The notes under the pieces: model-generated
The model's input: the letters and a program-made list of their open reading frames with translations, nothing else
Told to the model about the DNA's origin: nothing
Database searches by the model: none
In this document: positions 52,145 through 60,544 of the stretch, piece by piece
Position numbering within the stretch: position 1 is the stretch's first letter
Layout of the letters: each line of letters starts with the position of its first letter
Source of the DNA: Sinorhizobium sp. B11
Lineage (GTDB): Bacteria; Pseudomonadota; Alphaproteobacteria; Rhizobiales; Rhizobiaceae
Reading direction: 5' to 3'
NCBI GenBank assembly: GCA_039725955.1
Contig: CP091034.1
Location: 434,001-498,000 of the forward strand
Length of the DNA: 64,000 nt
Position numbers and translations under genes: made by a program

Positions 52145-52780
52145 ATGAGCCAGATCATCAGTGCCCTCGGTTTCTGGAATACCACCGCGACGCGCCACAC
52201 GCCGGTCGAGGATGTGCAGGGCATATTTTCCGGCAGCCTCGTCTCCGCGCTCGGCCTCTATGTGCTCGCTAGCGCCGGACTCCTGACAGGCAGCACCGCA
52301 GGCGTTGCCTTCCTGCTTCACTACGCCTTCGGCGTGAACTTCGGCCTCGCCTTCTTCCTGCTCAACCTGCCCTTCTTCTACCTCTCGTGGAAACGCCTCG
52401 GCACAGCCTTTACGATGAAGACCTTCATCGCCATCGGCCTGACGTCGCTGCTCACCAGCCTGCAGCCGAAGGTCATGGAAATCGCCGCCATCCATCCGGC
52501 ATGGGCAGCCCTTCTCGGTGGTCTGCTGCTTGGCTACGGGCTTCTTGCTCTCTACCGCCATCGCGCCAGCCTCGGCGGCGTCGGCATCCTCGGCATCTAT
52601 ATGCAGGAGCGTTTCGGCATTCGCGCCGGCATCGTACAGCTCGCGATCGACATGTGCGTGCTGGCAGCCGCCTTCTTCGTCACCACGCCGCCGGTCGTCT
52701 TCTATTCCGTGCTCGGCGCGGTCGTGCTCAACCTCTTCGTCGCGATCAATCATCGCGCCGACCGCTACATCGCGCTATAA
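52145..52780 (+). CDS. YitT-family membrane protein
   Basis: A 211-residue inner-membrane protein with about six helices, of the YitT/DUF161 family. It begins with a soluble stretch, then SLVSALGLYVLASAGLLTGSTAGVAFLLHY, in which the G-L-x-x-G-x-x-G-x-A pattern is typical, and later LLGGLLLGYGLLALYRHRASLGGVGILGIYMQ, the second half of the inverted repeat. Transported substrate unknown. It stands alone. Confidence 0.87.
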   Translation: MSQIISALGFWNTTATRHTPVEDVQGIFSGSLVSALGLYVLASAGLLTGSTAGVAFLLHYAFGVNFGLAFFLLNLPFFYLSWKRLGTAFTMKTFIAIGLTSLLTSLQPKVMEIAAIHPAWAALLGGLLLGYGLLALYRHRASLGGVGILGIYMQERFGIRAGIVQLAIDMCVLAAAFFVTTPPVVFYSVLGAVVLNLFVAINHRADRYIAL

Positions 52781-52910
52781 CATTCTCCCAGCTGATCTAA
52801 CCGGAAACTCAACCTTACAAATTGGTAATCCGTTATAAACAAAACGTAACTTGCCTGTGATGGATCCCGGCGTGAAACTTTCCCCCGCGCCGGAATTGAT
52901 GAGGTGAGCT

Positions 52911-53078
52911 ATGTCAGATCTGGAAAAGCTTGTCAGACGCCGCATGCAGGAAGAATACACCAAGGGTTCTTCCGCAGAGGAAATAACGAAGGTCATTCGC
53001 GACATATTCAACAGCGTCGACCTGTCGGGCAAATGGCCTGCAGCCGTTGCCGCACGGGCAATGACGGGTCACAAGTGA
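52911..53078 (+). CDS. Small hypothetical protein, 55 residues
   Basis: A short frame reading MSDLEKLVRRRMQEEYTKGS, then SAEEITKVIRDIFNSVDLSG and KWPAAVAARAMTGHK. It is helical, charged, with coding-like third-position GC, and is preceded by GAGGTGAG at good spacing. A hairpin terminator follows its stop. I believe it is a real small cytoplasmic protein; the function is unknown. Confidence 0.65.
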   Translation: MSDLEKLVRRRMQEEYTKGSSAEEITKVIRDIFNSVDLSGKWPAAVAARAMTGHK

Positions 53079-53089
53079 CCAAATAGTTA

Positions 53090-53113
53090 ACCGACCCGAT
53101 ACTTCGGGTCGGT
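53090..53113. terminator. Bidirectional hairpin between convergent genes
   Basis: A perfect 10-bp stem ACCGACCCGA/TCGGGTCGGT with a TACT loop lies between the 55-residue gene and the AhpD-family gene. T-runs are weak on both sides, but position and symmetry fit a shared terminator. Confidence 0.55.
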
Positions 53114-53144
53114 CACAGGATGAATTCCCTACAGACAGAATCTA

Positions 53145-53606
53145 TCAGGCTGCCTTCTGCGGCGCATCGATCGGATGCTGGCTGCGGAAGCCAACGGCAA
53201 GCCGGTTCCAGATATTGATCGTGCCGATCGCAACCGTGATCTTGGTCATTTCTTCCTCTGAAAAATGCGCCTTCAGCGCCTCGTAATCTGCATCCGGTGC
53301 ACCGGTCTCGGCAATCTTCGTCACCGCATCGACCCAGGCGAGCAGAGCGCGTTCGCGGGCGTCATAGACCGGCGATTCCCGCCATACGCACATGAGGTTG
53401 ATCCACTGTTCGGAAAGGCCGTGGTGGCGCGCTTCCTTCGAATGCATGTCGACGCAATAGGCGCAGCCGTTGATCTGCGAGGCGCGAAGCTTGATCAGGT
53501 GAATGAAGCGCTTATCCAGTCCGGATTCCTGGACATATTGCTCCAGCGCCGCGACGGCCTTGTAGGCATCCGGGGCGGCTTTGCCGAAGTTGAAACGTGC
53601 TTGCAT
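53145..53606 (-). CDS. AhpD-family (carboxymuconolactone decarboxylase-like) protein
   Basis: A 153-residue helical protein with the AhpD-type redox centre: CAYCVDMHSKEARHHG, where the CxxC pair and the following His are the active-site residues. Such proteins act as peroxidases or peroxidase partners. It also has LIKLRASQINGCAYC and INIWNRLAVGFRS, typical of the family. The Rrf2-type regulator gene lies 35 bp upstream on the same strand, which suggests regulation by redox or iron-sulfur state. Confidence 0.9.
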   Translation of the reverse strand: MQARFNFGKAAPDAYKAVAALEQYVQESGLDKRFIHLIKLRASQINGCAYCVDMHSKEARHHGLSEQWINLMCVWRESPVYDARERALLAWVDAVTKIAETGAPDADYEALKAHFSEEEMTKITVAIGTINIWNRLAVGFRSQHPIDAPQKAA

Positions 53607-53641
53607 GGTATTCTCCTTGGGTTGGGGTTTGTTGTTGCGGC

Positions 53642-54142
53642 TCAGCGAGCCGCTTTTCTCTCGTGCATTTCCATGAAGGCGCAGCCTCTGGCAGCAATCC
53701 CGCCGTCATCATCTGCGGAAAGTTCGGCCAGGATTTCGGCGATACTTGTGTTTGCGAGTTCGGCGCGATAGGCGCGCTCTGCTCTGAGCATTGCCGCCGT
53801 GATCTGGCAGGGTTTCGTGAAATAGCGCTGCGGCAGCGGGTTCGGCCCCCGCTGGCGGATCTCCGAACAGCGGAAGGCCGGTGCCGGCCCTTCGACCGCG
53901 AGCACGATATCGAGCAGCGAAATATCCTCCGGCTTCTTCGCCAGTCGATACCCGCCTTTGGGACCGGGCACTGTTTCCAGAATTCCGCTCCCTGAAAGCG
54001 CCTGCAGATGCTTCAGCAGGTAGCTCGTGGAGACACCGTGATATTCGGCAAGGGCCGCAGCCGATAACACGCCGCCTTCGGAGAGCCCGGCCAGCAATGC
54101 CGTGCAATGAATGCCCTGTTCGACGCCGTCACCAAGCTTCAT
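53642..54142 (-). CDS. Rrf2-family transcriptional regulator
   Basis: A 166-residue regulator. The N-terminal winged helix reads MKLGDGVEQGIHCTALLAG, then AALAEYHGVSTSYLLKHLQALSGSGILETVPGPKGGYRLAK, with the GPKGGYxLAK motif of the family. Only one of the three cysteines that hold an iron-sulfur cluster in IscR-like members is obvious at the expected place (FRCSE, later KPCQ and RGCAF are spread more widely), so cluster binding is uncertain. GAGGAG lies seven bases before the ATG. It likely controls the AhpD-type gene downstream. Confidence 0.9.
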   Translation of the reverse strand: MKLGDGVEQGIHCTALLAGLSEGGVLSAAALAEYHGVSTSYLLKHLQALSGSGILETVPGPKGGYRLAKKPEDISLLDIVLAVEGPAPAFRCSEIRQRGPNPLPQRYFTKPCQITAAMLRAERAYRAELANTSIAEILAELSADDDGGIAARGCAFMEMHERKAAR

Positions 54143-54237
54143 GGCCAATCTCCTCTATCGTGGATATAATTTATCCATGATTATGACAAGGAGTCAATAG
54201 CGCTTCTATTCGCCGATGTTTGAACTACATTTGCCCC

Positions 54238-56748
54238 GTGGATCAGATCGATGCCGAAACCAGCCTTGCCTTGCCCCCACCCTTCCTCCGCTGGTTTGCG
54301 GAAAAGGGATGGCGCCCGCGCGCGCATCAGCTTGAATTGCTGGCCCGCGCCGAAGCCGGCGAAAACACGTTACTCATCGCGCCAACCGGCGCCGGCAAAA
54401 CGCTCGCCGGCTTTCTTCCGTCGCTGACCGACCTCACACGCCGCGGCAAAATCCCGCCGGGCTCGGCCTTCACAGGCATCCATACACTCTATGTCTCGCC
54501 GCTGAAGGCGCTGGCTGTCGACATCGAGCGCAATCTCATGAAGCCCGTTACCGAGATGGGCTTGCCGATCTCGATCGAGAACCGCACCGGCGATACGCCG
54601 AACGCCAAGCGCCAGCGCCAGAAGCTGAACCCGCCGGATATCCTGCTGACGACGCCGGAACAGGTGGCGCTGCTGCTTGCAAACCGCGAAGCCGAGCGTT
54701 TCTTTGGGGATTTGAAATACGTCATCTTCGACGAGCTCCACTCGCTCGTCACGTCAAAGCGTGGCCATATGCTCTCGCTTGGCCTTGCCCGCCTGCGTCG
54801 GCTGGCGCCCGATCTGAAGACCATCGGCCTCTCCGCTACCGTCGCCGAACCCCTGGATTTGCAGAGATGGTTGGTGGCGCAGCAGGAGGGCAGGGAGAAT
54901 CACGCTGGCCTCGTACTCGTCGAAGGTGGCGCCAAGCCCGATATTTCCATTCTCGATACGGAAGAGCGCATCCCTTGGTCCGGCCACGCCGCCAAATACG
55001 CCATCCCGGATGTCTACCGCCAGCTCATCGACCATCAGACGACGCTGCTCTTCGTCAATACCCGCTCGCAGGCCGAGATGCTCTTTCAGGAGCTCTGGAC
55101 GGTTAACGAGGAGAACCTGCCGATCGCGCTCCACCATGGCTCGCTGGATGTTGCGCAGCGCCGCAAGGTCGAAGCCGCAATGGCCGCCAATCGGCTGCGG
55201 GCCGTCGTCGCCACATCGACCCTCGACCTCGGCATCGACTGGGGTGATGTCGATCTGGTCATTCATGTCGGTGCGCCGAAGGGCGCCTCGCGCCTTGCGC
55301 AGCGCATCGGCCGGGCCAATCACCGCATGGACGAGCCGTCGAAGGCAATCCTCGTTCCCGCCAACCGCTTCGAGGTCATGGAGTGTCAGGCTGCCCTCGA
55401 TGCGAATTACATCGGCGCGCAGGATACGCCGCCCGTAGGCCGAGGTGGGCTCGATGTGCTGGCCCAGCACGTGCTCGGCATGGCCTGTGCCGAACCCTTC
55501 GACATGCTGGAACTCTATGACGAGATCACCAGCGCCTCGCCTTATGCCGATCTTGCCTGGGAGACCTTCGAGCGCGTTGTCGATTTCGTCGCGACCGGCG
55601 GTTACGCCCTGCGCACCTATGAGCGCTATGCCCGCATCCGCAAGACCAAGGAAGGCCGTTGGCGCGTCTCCAATCCGCAGGTCGCCCAGCAATATCGATT
55701 AAACCTCGGCACCATCGTCGAAGATCCGATGCTGAATATCCGCATGGCCAAGCGCGGTGAGAGCGGCAGGCTCGGCCGTCCCGGCGCCGTGCTCGGAAAG
55801 GTCGAGGAATATTTCCTCGAACAGCTCGCCCCTGGCGACACATTCATCTTCTCAGGCAAGGTTCTTCGCTTCGAAGGTATCCGGGAAAACGAGGCGCTGG
55901 TCAGCCAGGCCTATTCCTTCGATCCGAAAATCCCCTCCTATGCCGGCGGCAAATTCCCGCTTTCGACCTATCTCGCCGATCAGGTCCGCTCGATGCTCGA
56001 TGATCCCGACCGCTGGCATCGTCTGCCGGATCAGGTGCGCGACTGGCTGTCGTTGCAGAAGGAAAAATCGCTGTTGCCGAAGCGCGACGAGCTGCTGATC
56101 GAAACCTTCCCGCGCGGCAGCCGCGGCTATATGGTCATCTATCCATTCGAGGGCCGGCTTGCGCACCAGACGCTCGGCATGCTGCTCACCCGCCGACTGG
56201 ACAGGGCAGGGGCAAAACCGCTCGGCTTTGTCGCGACGGATTATTCCCTTGCCATATGGGGTCTGGAAGACCTCGGCCTGATGATCGCCAATGGGCGCCT
56301 CAGCCTCTCAGATCTCTTCGACGAGGACATGCTGGGTGACGATCTGGAATCCTGGCTGAACGAATCCTTCCTTCTGAAGCGCACCTTCCGCAATTGCGCC
56401 GTGATTGCAGGCTTGATCGAGCGACGCCATCCGGGCAAGGAAAAGACCGGCCGGCAGATCACCGTCTCCGCCGATCTGATCTATGATGTGCTGCGCACCC
56501 ACGAGCCCGATCACATCCTGCTGCAGGCAACACGGCAGGATGCTTCGACCGGACTTTTGGATATTTCCCGCCTTGGCGATATGCTGAGGCGAATCAAGGG
56601 CCATATCACCCACCGGGCGCTGGACCATATTTCGCCGCTCGCCGTGCCGGTCATGCTGGAAATCGGCCGGGAATCGGTGCCGGGTCAGGCCCATGATGCG
56701 CTGCTTGCCGAAGCCGCCGACGATCTGATCGCCGAGGCCATGTCCTGA
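54238..56748 (+). CDS. Ligase-associated DNA damage response DEXH-box helicase
   Basis: Lhr-like ATP-dependent helicase of about 836 residues. Motif I is APTGAGKTLAGFLP, motif Ia VSPLKALAVDI, motif II is DELH (VIFDELHSLVTSKRG), motif III LSATV, and the second RecA domain has THRSQAEMLF-like NTRSQAEMLF, HHGSLD and RIGRANHRMDEPS (motif VI). A winged-helix and Lhr-core region follows, with HQTLGMLLTRRLDRAG. The start is uncertain: GTG at 54238 opens DQIDAETSLALPPPFL, a TTG at 54220 is the alternative, and neither has a good ribosome-binding site. pdeM follows after about 35 bp. Confidence 0.93.
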   Translation: MDQIDAETSLALPPPFLRWFAEKGWRPRAHQLELLARAEAGENTLLIAPTGAGKTLAGFLPSLTDLTRRGKIPPGSAFTGIHTLYVSPLKALAVDIERNLMKPVTEMGLPISIENRTGDTPNAKRQRQKLNPPDILLTTPEQVALLLANREAERFFGDLKYVIFDELHSLVTSKRGHMLSLGLARLRRLAPDLKTIGLSATVAEPLDLQRWLVAQQEGRENHAGLVLVEGGAKPDISILDTEERIPWSGHAAKYAIPDVYRQLIDHQTTLLFVNTRSQAEMLFQELWTVNEENLPIALHHGSLDVAQRRKVEAAMAANRLRAVVATSTLDLGIDWGDVDLVIHVGAPKGASRLAQRIGRANHRMDEPSKAILVPANRFEVMECQAALDANYIGAQDTPPVGRGGLDVLAQHVLGMACAEPFDMLELYDEITSASPYADLAWETFERVVDFVATGGYALRTYERYARIRKTKEGRWRVSNPQVAQQYRLNLGTIVEDPMLNIRMAKRGESGRLGRPGAVLGKVEEYFLEQLAPGDTFIFSGKVLRFEGIRENEALVSQAYSFDPKIPSYAGGKFPLSTYLADQVRSMLDDPDRWHRLPDQVRDWLSLQKEKSLLPKRDELLIETFPRGSRGYMVIYPFEGRLAHQTLGMLLTRRLDRAGAKPLGFVATDYSLAIWGLEDLGLMIANGRLSLSDLFDEDMLGDDLESWLNESFLLKRTFRNCAVIAGLIERRHPGKEKTGRQITVSADLIYDVLRTHEPDHILLQATRQDASTGLLDISRLGDMLRRIKGHITHRALDHISPLAVPVMLEIGRESVPGQAHDALLAEAADDLIAEAMS

Positions 56749-56783
56749 GAAATCGGGCCTGAATTATTGGGAATACGAGAGTG

Positions 56784-57509
56784 ATGAACCGCCTGGCGCT
56801 CGCGCGCGACATGATCAGCCTTGCTGCAATACCGGGCGTCGAAACCGCCATTCACGGTGTTGCCGCCGTCTGCGATCCGCTTGGTGCGCTCTACCTGCCG
56901 GATGCCGGCATTCTCGTCGTTTCCGACCTCCATCTGGAAAAAGGCGCAGCCTATGCCCGCCGCGGCATGATGCTGCCGCCCTACGATACGCTGGCGACAC
57001 TGACCGTGCTCGCCGCCGTCATTTCCCGCTACGATCCGAAACTCGTCATATCCCTTGGTGACAATTTCCACGACCGCGTCGGCTCGCAGCACCTGCCGGA
57101 TGCCTTCCGCACCCTGATCGTCGAAATGGCCCGCGGCCGCGAATGGATCTGGATCAACGGTAACCACGACCCTGACGGTACCGTCGACTTGCCCGGCACC
57201 TGTTCGGATGAACTTTTTTACGCCGGCCTGACCTTCCGCCACGAGCCGCGCGAGGGTCTGCAGAAGGGCGAGATCGCCGGCCATCTGCATCCGGCGGCCA
57301 CCGTCCGCCGCCGCGAAAAATCCGTCCGCCGTCCCTGCTTTGCGACCGACGGCGCGCGTCTGCTGATGCCAGCCTTCGGCGTCATGAGCGGTGGCCTCGA
57401 CCTTGGCCACAAGGCGATGAAAGGCCTCTTCGACAAGGCTTCGCTGATTGCCCATCTGCTCGGTCGCGACCGGATCTATTCGGTCCGCTACGGCAATCTG
57501 CGCGGCTGA
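56784..57509 (+). CDS. pdeM: Ligase-associated DNA damage response endonuclease PdeM
   Basis: Metallophosphoesterase of 241 residues, family partner of the helicase upstream. The metal-binding motifs are all present: VVSDLHLEKG (D-x-H), SLGDNFHD (GD), NGNHDPD (GNHD) and GEIAGHLHPAA (GHxH). Calcineurin-like two-metal nucleases cut DNA ends or single strands. The GTG just before the ATG is an alternative start. The ligase and exonuclease genes that often complete this group are not in the window. Confidence 0.93.
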   Translation: MNRLALARDMISLAAIPGVETAIHGVAAVCDPLGALYLPDAGILVVSDLHLEKGAAYARRGMMLPPYDTLATLTVLAAVISRYDPKLVISLGDNFHDRVGSQHLPDAFRTLIVEMARGREWIWINGNHDPDGTVDLPGTCSDELFYAGLTFRHEPREGLQKGEIAGHLHPAATVRRREKSVRRPCFATDGARLLMPAFGVMSGGLDLGHKAMKGLFDKASLIAHLLGRDRIYSVRYGNLRG

Positions 57510-57515
57510 ACAGGC

Positions 57516-58097
57516 TTAATTACATCCCTGCAACTGCTGCTGATAGGTGCCGGCCATCCGTGCAAACTTCTGTGCCGTCTGCTGCAGCTGACCATTGCTG
57601 CGCCAGTCGCCGCGCTTGTAGCCGGTCGGGCCGGAGTAATAGGCCAGGTAAAGGTTATAGGCGTCGTTGAGCGGAATGCCCGTCGTTTGCGCGTTGCTGT
57701 AGTGGTACCAAGCGATGAAATCGATCGCGTCGCCAAAGTTCGTGCGACGCGCGGACCAGTTGCCGGTTTCGGACTGGTAGTGATCCCAGGTTCCGTTCAG
57801 CGCCTGTGAGTAGCCATAGGCCGTCGACGGTCTCGTCCAGGGAATGAAACCGAAGAGTTTTGTGCGCGGCGGACGCGCATAGGGCTGGAACCCGGATTCG
57901 ACATACATGGTCGCCATCAGGATCGGCACCGGCACGCCGTATTTTTTCTCGGCACGCTCTGCGGCGCCCTGCCAGCTGGTGAAGAGACCGTCCTTCTGAT
58001 CGAAGACGGCGCAGATATTTCTCGTCTGGCGGGGCGCTGTCGCGCAGCCGGCAAGCAGGGCCAGCCCGATGGCCGCAAGCACGATACGAGTACGCAT
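57516..58097 (-). CDS. Transglycosylase SLT-domain lipoprotein
   Basis: A 193-residue lipoprotein (signal peptide RTRIVLAAIGLALLAGC, lipobox LAGC) with a lysozyme-like SLT domain. YGVPVPILMATMYVESGF holds the catalytic glutamate, STAYGYSQALNGTWDHYQ the G-Y-x-Q motif, and AYNLYLAYYSGPTGYKRGDW the N/A-Y-x-x-G-type motif. It would cleave peptidoglycan glycan strands in the periplasm. It is convergent with pdeM (6 bp between the stops). Confidence 0.9.
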   Translation of the reverse strand: MRTRIVLAAIGLALLAGCATAPRQTRNICAVFDQKDGLFTSWQGAAERAEKKYGVPVPILMATMYVESGFQPYARPPRTKLFGFIPWTRPSTAYGYSQALNGTWDHYQSETGNWSARRTNFGDAIDFIAWYHYSNAQTTGIPLNDAYNLYLAYYSGPTGYKRGDWRSNGQLQQTAQKFARMAGTYQQQLQGCN

Positions 58098-58154
58098 GAT
58101 ACAAACCTCTCGTTTCCGAGAGATTACTAACTCGTAAACGTTAAAGAGCGGTTT

Positions 58155-59096
58155 TTATGCGAATACGAGATGTTCTGGCGGCTTTTTGTGAGGCCAGGGA
58201 TTGGTGCCGTCCCGCAGCCAGAGCAGCGTATCCAGCCAGAAGCCGGCGGCATGGCGTGCATGAAAAAGATCGAAATGTCCGATCCTCGGAAATCCGAGAT
58301 CGTCTGGCGCCAGCAGCACCTCCTCCAGTCTGGCATTGCGATAGTGGGAAAGCCCGCGGCGAATGGCCCGCACCGTGCCAATCTCGTCATCGGTGACGGT
58401 CAGGCCGAGGATCGGCGCATGGAAATTTTCGAAGGATTTTGAGGCGTCTTTTTTTGCCGCCGACCGAGGATTGTCCCATCCCCGCTGGAATGCCCAGTCG
58501 AGAGCCACGCCCTTCGGCAGATCTTCGAGCCAGCCGAGACGCCGTCCGGGAAAATAGCCGGCAATCAACGTTATCGCCGGCATCAGAAGATGCCATTTCG
58601 CGAACAGCCGCCCGCGATGATCAGGCGCATAGTCCCGCCAATTCCCATATTGTGCCCCGACCGCCAGCATCCGGGTAACGCGGTCGCCATGCGCCGAAAG
58701 GCCCGGCAGGAAGCCGCCGATACTATGCCCAACGACAAAGAGCTCTCGACCGGGCCTTTGGGCCTCCATGAAGCCAAGCGCTGCGTCGAAATCCCGCTCG
58801 CCCCAGTCCCGCCAGCGATAGCCGCAGCCACGCAACCGCTCCGGTCGCGAGAGGCCGATGCCGCGATAGTCATAGGTCAGTACATCGAAACCGTGTTCGG
58901 CGAGAAAGCGCGCATAATAGTGATAATAGCGCGCCGCAACGCCGGTTGCCGGATTGATGACGACGTTGCCATTGCTGCGTTTGCTGGTCGCACTCCAGAT
59001 GTGGCCGTGAAGCGCAACACCATCGGAGCACTCGATCACGACGGCTTCCGCCTCCTTGATAAGATCACTCTCCCTGCGTTTGCCTGCAGCCGGCAT
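58155..59096 (-). CDS. Alpha/beta-fold hydrolase
   Basis: A 313-residue hydrolase. The nucleophile elbow GHSIGG (in LFVVGHSIGGFLPGL) gives the catalytic Ser, the oxyanion region is INPATGVAARYYHYYARFLAEHG with YDYRGIGLS, and the C-terminal GHFDLFHARHA offers the His. It resembles the group of uncharacterised serine hydrolases annotated as COG4757. The substrate is unknown. GGGGA lies six bases before the ATG at 59096. A TetR gene is divergent 86 bp away and may regulate it. Confidence 0.87.
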   Translation of the reverse strand: MPAAGKRRESDLIKEAEAVVIECSDGVALHGHIWSATSKRSNGNVVINPATGVAARYYHYYARFLAEHGFDVLTYDYRGIGLSRPERLRGCGYRWRDWGERDFDAALGFMEAQRPGRELFVVGHSIGGFLPGLSAHGDRVTRMLAVGAQYGNWRDYAPDHRGRLFAKWHLLMPAITLIAGYFPGRRLGWLEDLPKGVALDWAFQRGWDNPRSAAKKDASKSFENFHAPILGLTVTDDEIGTVRAIRRGLSHYRNARLEEVLLAPDDLGFPRIGHFDLFHARHAAGFWLDTLLWLRDGTNPWPHKKPPEHLVFA

Positions 59097-59182
59097 CTGT
59101 CGTCCCCTTCGTCCCTGACCCTGCAGGACATTAGCCGTCAAGCCGTGTTGATGACACTCACTAGTCGGTATACATTGCTGTC

Positions 59183-59758
59183 ATGGTCAGATCCGCATCA
59201 GACACGCGGGAGCGCATCGTCGCAGCCGCCGCGAAACTCTTCTACAGCGACGGCATCCGCGCCGTGAGCGTCGATGCCGTTGCGGAGAAGGCAGATGTCA
59301 CCAAGCGCACCCTCTACTATCATTTCGACAGCAAGGACGATCTGATCGCCGCCTATCTGGAAAGCCGGGATCAGCCCAATCTCGCTGTCTACAGGCGCTG
59401 GTTTGCGGAAACGGACGGCGATCTCGCGGCGAAGGTAAAAGGCATTTTCGACAATCTCGCCCGTTCTGCACGGCACCCGAAATGGAAGGGCTGCGGATAT
59501 CTCAGAACTTCGGCGGAACTTGCAAACATGCCCGGCCATCCCGCGATCAAGGTCGGCGCCGCGCATAAGAAGAATGTCGAGCAGTGGCTGGTGACGCTCT
59601 TCGCGGCTGAGCATGGTGCTGACGCGGATAAACTCGCCCGCCAGATCGTACTGCTGCTCGACGGCTCCTTTGCCGCCGTGCTCCTGCATCGTGATCCGAC
59701 CTATATGGAAACGGCCGGCGAAGCGGCTGCAGCCCTCGTGGCTGCAGCCGGAAAATGA
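59183..59758 (+). CDS. TetR/AcrR-family regulator
   Basis: A 191-residue repressor. The helix-turn-helix is DTRERIVAAAAKLFYSDGIRAVSVDAVAEKADVTKRTLYYHFDSKDDL, shown only as landmarks at residues 6-54, with the typical T-K-R-T-L-Y-Y-H-F. The C-terminal ligand domain has CGYLRTSAELANMPGHPA. It is divergent from the hydrolase gene, and its stop abuts that of the convergent DHFR-like gene without a gap. Ligand unknown. Confidence 0.92.
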   Translation: MVRSASDTRERIVAAAAKLFYSDGIRAVSVDAVAEKADVTKRTLYYHFDSKDDLIAAYLESRDQPNLAVYRRWFAETDGDLAAKVKGIFDNLARSARHPKWKGCGYLRTSAELANMPGHPAIKVGAAHKKNVEQWLVTLFAAEHGADADKLARQIVLLLDGSFAAVLLHRDPTYMETAGEAAAALVAAAGK

Positions 59759-60319
59759 TCATTCTGCGGTGCCGGGTTCATAGCGCAGGATCACCGCACC
59801 GCTCTTGGTCACCGAGGAATCGAGCAGCTTCAGCGCCCTCTGGTTTTCCGCGGGCTTGAAGTGCGGATTGCCACCGCCGAGGATGACCGGCACGAGGCAG
59901 ATACGGATTTCATCCACCAGTCCAGCCTTCAAGAGGACATCGGCAAGCTCGGCGCTGCCGAAGATGAAGATCGTCTTGCCGCGCTCCTCCTTCAGCCGCT
60001 TCAGTTCGGGTACCGGGTCGTTGACGACGCGCGTATTGTTCCAGTCCGCCTTTGCCATGCTCCGCGAGACGGCAATCTTGGCGATGCCGTTCATATAGGC
60101 CTTGATCTTGTCCTCGCTCTCCGCGGTTGGCCAATAGGCCGCCATGCCCTCATAGGTCTTGCGTCCGAAGACCAGAAGGTCGCCTTCCTCGCCGAACTGC
60201 TCGGCATATTTTTCGAGCTCCGGCCCCCAGGCCAGGTTGTGGAACTCGATGTCCCACGGTTTCGTCCCTTCGAAGTAGCCATCCAGCGTCATCAGGTTCC
60301 AGACAACAAGCTTCCTCAT
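59759..60319 (-). CDS. Dihydrofolate reductase-family protein
   Basis: A 186-residue protein of the RibD-C/DHFR-like fold. It reads VVWNLMTLDGYFEG at the start, LLVFGRKTYEGMAAYW at the NADPH site, and IFIFGSAELADVLLKAGLVDEIRI, then LVPVILGGG, as in the family. It is probably an NADPH-dependent reductase of unknown substrate, not the folate enzyme. AAGGAGG is five bases before the ATG. A double palindrome lies just upstream, so the gene is likely under a repressor. Confidence 0.9.
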   Translation of the reverse strand: MRKLVVWNLMTLDGYFEGTKPWDIEFHNLAWGPELEKYAEQFGEEGDLLVFGRKTYEGMAAYWPTAESEDKIKAYMNGIAKIAVSRSMAKADWNNTRVVNDPVPELKRLKEERGKTIFIFGSAELADVLLKAGLVDEIRICLVPVILGGGNPHFKPAENQRALKLLDSSVTKSGAVILRYEPGTAE

Positions 60320-60353
60320 CTCATCCTCCTTGGACTGTGTCCTCTTCAAAACC

Positions 60354-60385
60354 AGTTGCTAATAACAACTAGTTTTGAAACTAGT
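60354..60385. promoter_or_regulatory. Palindromic operator before the DHFR-like gene
   Basis: A perfect 18-bp palindrome ACTAGTTTTGAAACTAGT (60368-60385) overlaps AGTTG-N7-CAACT (60354-60370). It lies 35-66 bp before the DHFR-family start, where a promoter should be. It is probably the binding site of a dimeric repressor (HxlR, MarR or the nearby TetR); which one is unknown. Confidence 0.65.
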
Positions 60386-60544
60386 CCAACTGATAGCAAA
60401 ATGCAAGCGGTTAAAAATGGGGGAGTTTGAAAGGCGGCAGCAGCGGGCATCGGGACACGCTTCTGCCGTCCGCTACGTGATGGCCGTCGAATGTTTGACG
60501 AAAACCTATCTGAAACTTGTCGACCGGTGGCGGAGATCCGCGGA

